Made by a program: the position numbers and the translations under genes
The notes under the pieces: generated by a model
Told to the model about the DNA's origin: nothing
Databases searched by the model: none
What the model saw: only the letters and a program-made list of their open reading frames with translations
Shown: piece by piece, positions 42,739-50,259 of the stretch
Layout of the letters: each line of letters begins with the position of its first letter
How positions within the stretch are numbered: the first letter of the stretch is position 1
From: DATAPD01 sp036265385
Lineage (GTDB): Bacteria > Acidobacteriota > Terriglobia > Terriglobales > Acidobacteriaceae
Length of the DNA stretch: 64,000 nt
Assembly: GCA_036265385.1 (NCBI GenBank)
Contig: DATAPD010000025.1
Coordinates: forward strand, 186,001 to 250,000
Direction of reading: 5' to 3'

Positions 42739-43869
42739 TCAGTCTGCTGCAGCCGCAGTCTTGCCAGATCCGCCTTTTAAGTCGGCTGCCAACAAGCGAT
42801 GGAACAACTGCTCACCCGCTTCGCGACGTACCGACAATCGGCCTGCACCGTACGCGCGTGATTTCAATCCGCGCTGCACGTCTTCGCAGATGCCGAGGTC
42901 TTCGTCCTGCACGCGATCGCCGACGGACACACTCTGCTCGTTGAGTGCGCGTCGTGCATCGCTCACGTCATCGAAATAGAAATCGAAGATCACGCGGCAA
43001 TGATCGACATCGAGCGGAATCACGAGGTTGGTGTCCATGTATCCCGCGTAGCAATTGATCATGAAGTTCGGATATTGCCAGAAATACCATGCGCGATCCC
43101 CCTTGCGGGTTGCGCCGGCATCCGCATACTCGTTGGACTCGACCATCGGGCTCGACTGCAGGCAGTAACGATCCTCGTTTTCAATCGTGTACTGCTTGTA
43201 ATCGAGGACGCTGCTCAGCGCTTTATGCAGATGCGGCACGTGATATCCACCATCAAGGTAGTTATCAACAAAGACTTTCCAATTGCAGGCTACGTCCCAC
43301 GACTTCGTGGCGAAATAGTGCAACTTCGATAAACCAAGAGGCTCACAGCGCTTAACGAGTGCACCAAGAAAATCTTTCAATGGCTTTGCGTGCGGATCCA
43401 GATTCACGAAGATGAAGGCTTCCCATATTTCCACTTTTATCGGGACGAGTCCGTTGTCAGCGCGATCGAAATTTTTAACACCATCGAACTCGGGCATCCC
43501 CTTGAGTGAACCGTCGAGCCCGTAATTCCAACCGTGATAAGGACAATGCAAGATGGAAGCGAGGCCACAGGGCTCGGTGACGACCTTGGCAGCGTGATGG
43601 CGGCACACGTTGTAAAACGCTCGAAGCTCGCCGTCGCTGCCACGCACAGCAACGATTGGCTCACCGGCGACAGTGGCAGTTACAAATTGTCCAGCCTTTG
43701 CGACTTGTTCGGCGCGGCCGATCGCCTGCCACGAGTTGCTGAAAACAGAAAGGCGTTCGAGTTCAGCAATGCGCGGATCCACATACCAGGGGGCGGGAAT
43801 AGTGAAGGCTTCAGAAAGCGGCGCCTTATCGTTATAGCTAGCAAGGATCTGTTCGACAGATGAATTCAT
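42739..43869 (-). CDS. Rieske ring-hydroxylating-type oxygenase alpha subunit, choline/betaine monooxygenase-like
   Basis: A 376-residue oxygenase. The [2Fe-2S] Rieske site is Cys89-x-His91 and Cys109-x2-His112 (CRHH ... CPYH). The mononuclear iron site is DNYLDGGYHVPHLH with His210 and His215. The C-terminal QDEDLGICEDVQRGLKSRAYG with the RREAGEQLFHRLL tail is typical of choline monooxygenase and the glycine-betaine demethylase GbcA, rather than of benzoate or naphthalene enzymes. It would insert one oxygen using electrons from a reductase not seen in this window. ATG is preceded by GGGGGA. It is transcribed away from TetR in the same direction, followed by the amidohydrolase after 17 bases. 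Neighbouring sarcosine-oxidase-like and BHMT-like genes strengthen a betaine role, which remains inference. Confidence 0.85.
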   Translation of the reverse strand: MNSSVEQILASYNDKAPLSEAFTIPAPWYVDPRIAELERLSVFSNSWQAIGRAEQVAKAGQFVTATVAGEPIVAVRGSDGELRAFYNVCRHHAAKVVTEPCGLASILHCPYHGWNYGLDGSLKGMPEFDGVKNFDRADNGLVPIKVEIWEAFIFVNLDPHAKPLKDFLGALVKRCEPLGLSKLHYFATKSWDVACNWKVFVDNYLDGGYHVPHLHKALSSVLDYKQYTIENEDRYCLQSSPMVESNEYADAGATRKGDRAWYFWQYPNFMINCYAGYMDTNLVIPLDVDHCRVIFDFYFDDVSDARRALNEQSVSVGDRVQDEDLGICEDVQRGLKSRAYGAGRLSVRREAGEQLFHRLLAADLKGGSGKTAAAAD

Positions 43870-43911
43870 GTTGGTCCCCCACAGCCAGTTGCATCGGCAA
43901 CTACAACCGTT

Positions 43912-44604
43912 TTACGCAGCTGCCGAAGCGCCAATGGCTCTCTTCAGCAAATCAAGGAATTGATTGATGCGCGCTTCTCTTTTTTCGCCGGCATCGCCTT
44001 GACGGCGAAAGAGGCCGGGATCGAGTTCTTCGGTAAGAAGCGCGTCCTGGAAACGGTCCATGGTCCATTCGAGAATCGAGACAATCATCTCGATGTCGAT
44101 GTCATTGCGCAGCTCACCCCGTTTCACTCCGAAACGAACGAACGCGCCCCAACCGTATGGATCCTCGCTCACGAGAAATCGATTGATCTCGCGACGGAGC
44201 ACGAGATCCGTTCCATAGTTGCCAATCAGGTAAATGCGATACGGGATCCAGTTGTCGCGCAGCATGTTTTCCGTGCGCTGCAACCAGTAACGCATGATTT
44301 CCCAAAAACCTTTCATCTTCACGTCGGCTGGGCAATCGAGGTAAGCGGGGAACGAACGCACCGCTTTCATGTAAACCTCAAAGAAAAGCCCGTCCTTGCT
44401 TCCGAAGTGCTGGAAGATCGAACCCTTAGCAATGCTGAGTTGCGTGGCGATATCGCCGACGCGCGCTTCGTGATAACCGTGCTCTGCAAAATGCTTCATG
44501 GAGGCGTCGATGATGCGCGAACGTTTCGCTTCCGATCGAGGCCTAGGTTCGAGATTGCGACGATACTGCGGTGGTGGAGCGAGTGTGCTGGCTAGTCCTG
44601 GCAT
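43912..44604 (-). CDS. TetR-family transcriptional regulator
   Basis: A 230-residue repressor. The helix-turn-helix lies at about residues 25-70 (RSRIIDASMKHFAEHGYHEARV, DIATQLSIAKGSIFQHFGSKDGLFFEVYMKAV), the usual first three helices of TetR. The C-terminal ligand-binding region is all helical with no recognisable signature. The longest frame begins with GTG at 44697 with a purine run too close; ATG 44604 avoids an N-terminal extension. It lies 42 bases upstream of the Rieske gene on the same strand and faces the FAD oxidoreductase gene. A TGACC-AGA-GGTCA palindrome in the intergenic space is a natural operator, giving control of both directions. Effector unknown; a betaine or choline breakdown product is a guess. 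Confidence 0.88.
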   Translation of the reverse strand: MPGLASTLAPPPQYRRNLEPRPRSEAKRSRIIDASMKHFAEHGYHEARVGDIATQLSIAKGSIFQHFGSKDGLFFEVYMKAVRSFPAYLDCPADVKMKGFWEIMRYWLQRTENMLRDNWIPYRIYLIGNYGTDLVLRREINRFLVSEDPYGWGAFVRFGVKRGELRNDIDIEMIVSILEWTMDRFQDALLTEELDPGLFRRQGDAGEKREARINQFLDLLKRAIGASAAA

Positions 44605-44714
44605 GGTTTTGATTGACCCCAAGTCACCGCAAGATACAGCAAGGGAGAAGTGGTTTTCAATAGCAATTTCACGCGTTGCTGGAGTAATGTAGTTCACCTT
44701 TTTAAGGCTTTCAT

Positions 44715-44727
44715 TGACCAGAGGTCA
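44715..44727. promoter_or_regulatory. Candidate TetR operator
   Basis: A perfect inverted repeat TGACC-AGA-GGTCA is 9 bases before the ATG of the oxidoreductase at 44736 and on the far side of the TetR start. It would overlap the ribosome-binding region, so bound repressor could block it directly. Confidence 0.45.
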
Positions 44728-44735
44728 TCGGGTAC

Positions 44736-46364
44736 ATGCCGGCATCTGTCAACGCATCGTATGACGCCGTGGTGATCGGCGGCGGCCACAACGGGCTAAC
44801 CGCTGCTGCGTATATGGCGCGCGCAGGGTTGAAGACCCTTGTACTCGAGCGTCGAGACATTGTCGGTGGCTGCTGCGTGACAGAAGAGATCGCGCCGGGC
44901 TGCAGAGCTTCGACGACATCGTATGTGGCAAGCATGTTGCGTCCGGAGGTGATTCGCGACTTGAAGTTGGGCGAGCACGGATTGCGCATGGTGCCGTGCG
45001 ATCCTGCGATCCAGGTTCCCTTCCCGGATGGGCGCGTGGTGCCGTGGTGGGCAGATCGTGACCGCGCTGTCGCAGAGTTTAGGAAGCACTCTCCAAAAGA
45101 TGCCGAAACGTTTGTTCGTGTTGACGAGAAGCTGAAGAAGCTCGCGCGCTATCTCCAGCCGTTTTTTCTTGAGCCTCCACCGGAGATCGACACACGGACC
45201 GCCGCAGGGTGGAGTGACTTGATGCGTGTGAGTAAACGCTTCCGCAAAATTTCGAGCAGCGAGATCGCGGAGCTGGTCGCGTTTCTGACAGGAAGTTTGG
45301 GAGAGTTTCTCGATCGCAATTATGAATCAGACACGATCAAGACCATGTTCCTTGCGAACAACGTATATGGGAAACATGGCGGGCCGTACCAGCCAGGCAC
45401 CGCGCTCGGGTTGTTGTTTCACTTATTGAGCGGTGGTGCGGAGGAAGTGCAGGGATTCTACGGACACGTTATGGGCGGCATGGGCGCAATCACGCAAGCG
45501 ATTGCTACCGCGGGCCAAAAACTCGGTGTAGAGATTCGGACATCTGCGCTCGTTGCAAACATCGACTCGCGTAACGGAAAAGCGCGAGCTGTTGTGCTTG
45601 AAGATGGCACTGAGATTCGCGCGAAAGTCATATTGTCGAACGCAGACCCGAAACGAACATTCCTTGGCATGGTTGCCGAAAAAGAGCTGCCGCCAGAATT
45701 TGTTCACGCAATTCGTGGAATCAAGATGGCAGGACCGTGCGCGAAAGTTAACATGGCTCTTTCGGAAGAGCCGCAATTCAAAGGGACGCCTTCCACGCAC
45801 ACACCACTCGAGCGCACGTTCTACACGCTGGTGCCTTCTCTCGAGTTTGCGGAGCGCTGTTATGACATCGCGAAGTTCGGCGAAATCCCGGAAGAGCTTT
45901 GGGTAGATTGCGTGATTGCTTCGAATGCTGATTCGTCGCTTGCGCCGGCGGGCACACACATCATGACGTGCTTCGTGCAGTATGTCCCGTATCGCTTGCG
46001 CGAAGGTTCCTGGAACGAGAAGCGTGAACTGCTCGGCGACCGCGTGGTGCGCAAGATTGCCGAATATGCACCGAACGTACCGGGCTCAATCATTGCGAGG
46101 CAGGTACTGACGCCACTCGATCTCGAACGCATCTACGGTTTGACCGAGGGCAACATCTTCCATGGCGATCTCTCACTCGAGCAGTTGTTCTTCATGCGTC
46201 CTGTGGCCGGGTGGGCAAAGTATCGAACACCGATTCATGGGCTTTATCTGTGCGGAGCAGGAGCGCATCCGGGTGGTGGTGTAACAGGAGCTCCTGGGCA
46301 CAACGCTGCACATCAGGCACTGCGCGATTGGAAGAAGGGCTGGTTCAAGGAGGCCGTCGCGTGA
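44736..46364 (+). CDS. FAD/NAD(P)-dependent oxidoreductase, phytoene-dehydrogenase/PYROXD2-like
   Basis: A 542-residue flavoprotein of the amine-oxidase/phytoene-desaturase superfamily. The dinucleotide motif is VVIGGGHNGLTAAAYMARAG at residues 8-27 with the acidic VLERRDIVGG after it. A second conserved block near the end, PIHGLYLCGAGAHPGGGVTGAPGHNAA, contacts FAD. The long central part (residues 120-380) holds the substrate domain (ETFVRVDEKLKKLARYL). The exact substrate is unknown; the group includes amine and polyene oxidoreductases. A GAGG block precedes the start and the palindrome at 44715 overlaps this leader. Its stop overlaps the GTG of the downstream FAD-dependent oxidoreductase (GTGA at 46361-46364), so the two proteins are made together. 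Confidence 0.85.
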   Translation: MPASVNASYDAVVIGGGHNGLTAAAYMARAGLKTLVLERRDIVGGCCVTEEIAPGCRASTTSYVASMLRPEVIRDLKLGEHGLRMVPCDPAIQVPFPDGRVVPWWADRDRAVAEFRKHSPKDAETFVRVDEKLKKLARYLQPFFLEPPPEIDTRTAAGWSDLMRVSKRFRKISSSEIAELVAFLTGSLGEFLDRNYESDTIKTMFLANNVYGKHGGPYQPGTALGLLFHLLSGGAEEVQGFYGHVMGGMGAITQAIATAGQKLGVEIRTSALVANIDSRNGKARAVVLEDGTEIRAKVILSNADPKRTFLGMVAEKELPPEFVHAIRGIKMAGPCAKVNMALSEEPQFKGTPSTHTPLERTFYTLVPSLEFAERCYDIAKFGEIPEELWVDCVIASNADSSLAPAGTHIMTCFVQYVPYRLREGSWNEKRELLGDRVVRKIAEYAPNVPGSIIARQVLTPLDLERIYGLTEGNIFHGDLSLEQLFFMRPVAGWAKYRTPIHGLYLCGAGAHPGGGVTGAPGHNAAHQALRDWKKGWFKEAVA

Positions 46365-47542
46365 AAAGCAACGGACTCCCGAAAACGGCGGACATCGTAA
46401 TCCTCGGCGCGGGCGTGATGGGTGCGTCGATTGCCTTTCATTTGGCAAAGCGGAAAGCCGGACGAATCGTCGTGATCGAGAAAGATCACGTAGCTAGTGG
46501 CGGCAGCGGCCGCTCCTCGGCGCTGGTGCGAATGCATTACTCGTATCCACCGGAAGTTCAGTTGGCTCTCGTGAGTTTAAAAATGTTCGAGAATTGGCGG
46601 GAGATTGTGGGTGAGCCAGGAGAGTTCAAGCGAACCGGGTTCGTGCGCATCGTGCATCCGAACGAAATGGATCGCCTTAAGAAAAACGTCGCCATGCAAC
46701 GTGAGTTGGGGGCGCGAGTTGAGTTGATCGATCGAAAACAGCTGGAGGAACTGCAGCCTGACTGGAAGGTCGACGAAGTGGATATCGCAGCCTACGAGCC
46801 AGAGTCGGGATATGGAGACGGCAACGTGGTTGCGAACGACTTCCTAAGTCGCGCGCGGGAGATGGGAGTCGAGTATCTACCTAAGACACGGGCCAGTGCG
46901 TTTCGTGTTGAAGATGGCCGTGTGCGCGGAGTCGAAACGGACAAAGGTGAGATTGAATCACCAGTGGTTGTTGCTGCCACCGGCCCCTGGACGCGTCCGC
47001 TATTTTCCGCAATTGGGTACGACGTGCCGATTGAGCCGGAGTATCACCAGGTTGCCATTTTGAAGAATGCGCCGGGAATGAAGGTGGGCGGTTGTGCATG
47101 CATTGATTCCGTAACGGCAACGTATTTTCGATCGGACGGATCGGACAAATTCCTGGTGGGAGATTTTTACGGGAAACGTCCGGTTGATCCTGATAACTAT
47201 CCGCAACGTGCCTCGGAGGAGTCGCTGGAGGAAATCATCGAGCGCGCGGCGCGGCGGGTGCCAGCGCTTGAGAATGCTGAAGTTATGCGCGGCGTGACAG
47301 GGGTCTATGACATTACTCCTGATGCGAGGGCATTGCTTGGCCAAGTGCCAGGGATTGCCGGTTTGAATATCTGCGCCGGGTTTTCCGGGATGGGCTTCAA
47401 GATTTCGCCGGCGATCGGAGTCGTCATGTCGGAGATGCTGGTCGATGGCGAGGCCAAGACAGTGGATGTGTCATCGTTTGCGCCTTCGCGGTTTGCGGAG
47501 GGAAAGCCGATCAAGGCGGAGTTTGAGTATGTGGATGATTGA
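46361..47542 (+). CDS. FAD-dependent oxidoreductase (DAO family), sarcosine/dimethylglycine-oxidase-like
   Basis: A 393-residue glycine-oxidase/sarcosine-oxidase-beta-type flavoprotein. The FAD motif is IVILGAGVMGASIAFHLAKRK with VVIEKDHVASGGSGRSSALVR next to it. The C-terminal RALLGQVPGIAGLNICAGFSGMGFKISPAIG block binds the flavin. The open frame extends back to 46211 inside the upstream gene, but the GTG at 46361 has AAGGAGG eight bases ahead and overlaps the upstream TGA, so it is the start. Members oxidise N-methylated amino acids to release formaldehyde. With the Rieske oxygenase (betaine to dimethylglycine) and a BHMT-like protein, this suggests stepwise removal of methyl groups from betaine. 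It is coupled to the phytoene-dehydrogenase-like gene. Substrate is inferred. Confidence 0.88.
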   Translation: MKSNGLPKTADIVILGAGVMGASIAFHLAKRKAGRIVVIEKDHVASGGSGRSSALVRMHYSYPPEVQLALVSLKMFENWREIVGEPGEFKRTGFVRIVHPNEMDRLKKNVAMQRELGARVELIDRKQLEELQPDWKVDEVDIAAYEPESGYGDGNVVANDFLSRAREMGVEYLPKTRASAFRVEDGRVRGVETDKGEIESPVVVAATGPWTRPLFSAIGYDVPIEPEYHQVAILKNAPGMKVGGCACIDSVTATYFRSDGSDKFLVGDFYGKRPVDPDNYPQRASEESLEEIIERAARRVPALENAEVMRGVTGVYDITPDARALLGQVPGIAGLNICAGFSGMGFKISPAIGVVMSEMLVDGEAKTVDVSSFAPSRFAEGKPIKAEFEYVDD

Positions 47543-47551
47543 AAAGCGTAG

Positions 47552-47583
47552 TTAGTAGTTAGCAATTAGTACTTAGCAGCTAA
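47552..47583 (+). repeat. Heptanucleotide tandem array (TTAGNAN type)
   Basis: Four units of exactly 7 bases, TTAGTAG TTAGCAA TTAGTAC and TTAGCAG, then CTAA, starting 10 bases past the stop of the upstream oxidoreductase gene. First of at least eleven such arrays in the window. A degenerate copy of the 38180 element follows at 47594-47615. Confidence 0.7.
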
Positions 47584-47714
47584 TGGGGAGCTCGAGTGAG
47601 CGAAGCGGGAATCTGATTTAGTGGCGAAGTAATTGACATGTCCAAAACATTCACGACGGAGTGCTGCTGATATCGGAAAGTTTTGCGGACGCTCGTGATC
47701 TTCAGGAGGGTGTG

Positions 47715-48716
47715 ATGGCGAAAAAAGGAATTCTCGAGAGGTTAAAAGATGGCATGGTACTGGGTGATGGAGGTTATCTCCTGGAGTTGGAAAAACGCGG
47801 GTGGGTGCGACCGGGGCCGTTCACGCCTGAGGTGGCGATTACACATCCGGAGGCACTCCGCGAGCTGCACATTGAGTTCCGCGAGGCCGGAGCCGACGTG
47901 CTGCAAGCACTGACTTTTTATGCGAGCCGCGACAAGCTGGCCACGGTTGGCTTGGAAGACAAGCTTGAGGAGATCAACAAGTCCGCCGTGAGAATTGCGC
48001 GTGAGGTAGCGGGGGATAAGTGCCTCGTCGCCGGAAATCTCAGTCTCACGTGGATGTATGAGCCGGGAAGTCCAGCGGCGGCCGACAAGGTACGCAAGAC
48101 GTTCGATGAACAGCTGGCAGTACAGTGCGGCGAGGGCGTTGACTTCATTATTGGCGAGACGTTCTCGTGGCTAGGCGAAGCATTGATTGCTGTCGAGCGG
48201 GGTAAGAAGACCGGCTTGCCCGTGATGGTGACGATCTGCTTCGAAAACAAGGACGAAACGGCGGAAGGAAAAAGCGCGGCTGAAGCAGCGAAAGCATTGC
48301 TGGATGCTGGAGCGGACATCGTCGGGATGAACTGCCTCCGATCGCCGGAGCACACATTGCCATCGATGGAGCAAATGCGTAAGGCAGTGTCGGGGTATCT
48401 GGCGTGCCAGCCTGTGGCGTATCGAACTCCAAAAGAAAAACCGGACTTCACTTCCCTGCCAGAATTTCCTTATGCGCTCGATCCACTCCAGCTGACGCGG
48501 AACGAGATGGGAGATTACGCGGTAAAGGCGAAAGAGATCGGGATCAGCTACATCGGATCGTGCTGCGGATCGGTTGCGATGCACGTGCGGGCGATGGCGC
48601 AAGCGTTGGGAAAACTCAGCACAGACAATCGCGTGTGGAAGAAGGGCGGAGAGAAGGCGATGTCCGCGTATGAGTATTACGATCACGATGGAGTGATGAC
48701 GAAAACCAGTCGCTAG
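47715..48716 (+). CDS. Betaine--homocysteine S-methyltransferase-like protein
   Basis: A 333-residue zinc enzyme of the homocysteine methyltransferase family. Zinc ligands are Cys207 in GMNCLRSP and Cys283-Cys284 in IGSCCGSVAMH. VLGDGGYLLELEKRGWVRPG at the start and LQALTFYASRDKLATVG are closer to BHMT than to methionine synthase or MmuM. It would transfer a methyl from betaine, or another methyl donor, to homocysteine giving methionine. The start is ATG 47715 with GGAGG five bases ahead; the frame upstream to 47661 is not used. It follows the DAO-type oxidoreductase after 171 bases that hold a heptamer array and a decayed copy of the 27-nt element. Its stop codon lies inside a heptamer array (CAGTCGC TAGTAGC), an odd ending. 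Confidence 0.85.
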   Translation: MAKKGILERLKDGMVLGDGGYLLELEKRGWVRPGPFTPEVAITHPEALRELHIEFREAGADVLQALTFYASRDKLATVGLEDKLEEINKSAVRIAREVAGDKCLVAGNLSLTWMYEPGSPAAADKVRKTFDEQLAVQCGEGVDFIIGETFSWLGEALIAVERGKKTGLPVMVTICFENKDETAEGKSAAEAAKALLDAGADIVGMNCLRSPEHTLPSMEQMRKAVSGYLACQPVAYRTPKEKPDFTSLPEFPYALDPLQLTRNEMGDYAVKAKEIGISYIGSCCGSVAMHVRAMAQALGKLSTDNRVWKKGGEKAMSAYEYYDHDGVMTKTSR

Positions 48717-48738
48717 TAGCTGGTCGCTAGTCGCTAGG
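48707..48738 (+). repeat. Heptanucleotide tandem array overlapping the stop of the BHMT-like gene
   Basis: Units CAGTCGC TAGTAGC TGGTCGC TAGTCGC then TAGG, period 7. The TAG at 48714-48716 is the stop codon. Its first 15 bases recur exactly at 49714-49728. Confidence 0.7.
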
Positions 48739-48748
48739 TACAACGCAT

Positions 48749-49705
48749 CTACGATGAGCCGATCAGGATGCCGGTGATGAACACCAGCACACCGCCCAAA
48801 ACAACTTGGAAGACGGCGGAAAGAAATGGCGTGTCCATGTACCGTTTGCGGATCCACGCGATGGTGATGAGTTCGATCGCGACGATGATCACGGCGGCGA
48901 TAAATGCAACATTGAAATCCTTGATCAGAAACGGGAGCGTGTGACCGATTCCTCCGGCAGCCGTCATAAGTCCGGTAACTGCACCCCGAAGAATGGGGCG
49001 ACCGCGACCAGTTAAAGAGCCGTCGTCGGAGAGAGCTTCGGCGAAGGCCATCGAAATGCCGGCACCGATTGAAGCAGCGAGGCCGACTAGAAATGCGTCC
49101 CAACTGTTTTTGGTAGCGAAGGCGGCAGCGAAGACCGGAGCGAGGGTGGAGACCGAACCATCCATTAACCCTGCCAACCCCGGTTGAACCACTTGGAGAA
49201 CAAACAGCCGTCGCTGCGCGTCTTCTTCTTCCTTTTCGACTTTTGGGGTGATGCGCTCCTGCAATGATTCAGCTGTAGCGTAGTGTTTGCGTTCCGCATC
49301 AGCGAGATCGCCGAGCAATTTGCGAACACCAGCATCTGTGATGTTGTGCATAGCGCGCTCGTAGAAGCGGCGCGTCTCGAGCTCCATAATTTCGACTTGC
49401 TTGCGGACTTCTTTGATCGGGAGCGGGCGTGTCAGCCAAACCGGGCGGCGCTGCACAAATCCCTGGATATCCTGACGACGAATGAGCGGAATGTGTTCTC
49501 CGAAGCGAGTGCGGTATGTTTCGATCAACTGGTTACGATGATCGGATTCCTCGAGACGCATGTCGTCGAAGAGCTTGGCGGTATCCGGGTAAGTCTCGCG
49601 AAGTCCGTCAGCAAAGTCACCGTAAATGCGTCCGTCTTCCTCTTCCAGAGAGACGGCTAGTGCAAGAATTTCGCGTTCGCTGAGAGACTTGAACTTACGA
49701 GCCAT
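48749..49705 (-). CDS. mbfA: MbfA-type protein: ferritin-like domain fused to VIT1/CCC1 transporter
   Basis: A 318-residue membrane protein. Residues 1-165 form a ferritin-like/rubrerythrin-type domain with two Glu-x-x-His iron motifs (EESDHRNQLIETYRTRFGEH and DAERKHYATAE) and further acidic ligands (SLEEEDGRIYGDF). Residues 180-318 form a VIT1/CCC1-type transporter with about five helices (GLAGLMDGSVSTLAPVFAAAF, VGLAASIGAGISMAFAEALSDDG, and so on). Such MbfA proteins export ferrous iron and protect against peroxide. No clear Shine-Dalgarno is seen. The gene is flanked on both sides by heptamer arrays that share an identical 15-base stretch. It has no neighbouring operon partner. Activity is known for the alphaproteobacterial family members; here it is inferred. 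Confidence 0.9.
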   Translation of the reverse strand: MARKFKSLSEREILALAVSLEEEDGRIYGDFADGLRETYPDTAKLFDDMRLEESDHRNQLIETYRTRFGEHIPLIRRQDIQGFVQRRPVWLTRPLPIKEVRKQVEIMELETRRFYERAMHNITDAGVRKLLGDLADAERKHYATAESLQERITPKVEKEEEDAQRRLFVLQVVQPGLAGLMDGSVSTLAPVFAAAFATKNSWDAFLVGLAASIGAGISMAFAEALSDDGSLTGRGRPILRGAVTGLMTAAGGIGHTLPFLIKDFNVAFIAAVIIVAIELITIAWIRKRYMDTPFLSAVFQVVLGGVLVFITGILIGSS

Positions 49706-49713
49706 GGAGAACC

Positions 49714-49748
49714 CAGTCGCTAGTAGCTCGTGGCTAGTAGCTAGTCAG
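49714..49748 (+). repeat. Heptanucleotide tandem array upstream of mbfA
   Basis: Units CAGTCGC TAGTAGC TCGTGGC TAGTAGC TAGTCAG, exactly 7 bases each. It lies just upstream of the mbfA start on the minus strand, so it is in the gene's leader or promoter. Confidence 0.7.
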
Positions 49749-49778
49749 TATTTAACACTCGGTTAGAACTTGATTCTT

Positions 49779-50183
49779 TCATCCGCGCGCGCGGGCCGTG
49801 GCCGTCACTTCCCGCAGCAGGTCGGGCGGGACTTCTTTAAGCGTGACGCGGAATTCGAACATGGGTGTTTCGGTGCCTCGTCCCCAACGGTTGACCTCCC
49901 AATGAGCGCGGAGGAATTTGGTGCCGGGCTCGTGTGAGAGATCAACGAGCAACGGATATTGTCCGGCGTAAAACTGCTGTGGGAATGAGGCGAGTGGCTT
50001 CGGATTCCAAGTCGTACCGTCGGCCGATGCCTGTATCGCGACGTCGAGAGACTCCTGTTCGATGATTTTGGTGATCTCAAGAGTTGCGAGAAGCACTGGA
50101 TTCGAGGCGGAGCTCACATCGATGATGCCGCCATCACCTTTTGCGATCACAGAAGTGCTAGGAACCAGTTCAGTATCAAGCAT
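49779..50183 (-). CDS. Small beta-rich hypothetical protein
   Basis: A 134-residue cytoplasmic-looking protein without signal peptide or membrane segment. Its alternating pattern (SNPVLLATLEITKI, LDVAIQASADGTTWN, FLRAHWEVNRWGRG, FEFRVTLKEVP) suggests a beta-sandwich with long strands. No family motif is recognised. The segment AIQASADGTTW is reminiscent of beta-sandwich modules in phage and carbohydrate-binding proteins, but this is a weak hint. The Shine-Dalgarno is absent or poor, and the gene is flanked by a heptamer array on each side (49714-49748 and 50215-50242), which supports its being a separate unit. Coding is supported by continuous frame and codon pattern only. Confidence 0.55.
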   Translation of the reverse strand: MLDTELVPSTSVIAKGDGGIIDVSSASNPVLLATLEITKIIEQESLDVAIQASADGTTWNPKPLASFPQQFYAGQYPLLVDLSHEPGTKFLRAHWEVNRWGRGTETPMFEFRVTLKEVPPDLLREVTATARARG

Positions 50184-50214
50184 AGCGCGGCGATTTTAGC
50201 AGATTAGGGTTGAG

Positions 50215-50242
50215 CTACAGGCGACAGGCTACATGCTACGGG
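50215..50242 (+). repeat. Heptanucleotide tandem array (CTACAGG type)
   Basis: Four units CTACAGG CGACAGG CTACATG CTACGGG with period 7. Lies in the gap between two unknown-protein genes. Confidence 0.65.
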
Positions 50243-50259
50243 CGCACTGAATGAGATTG

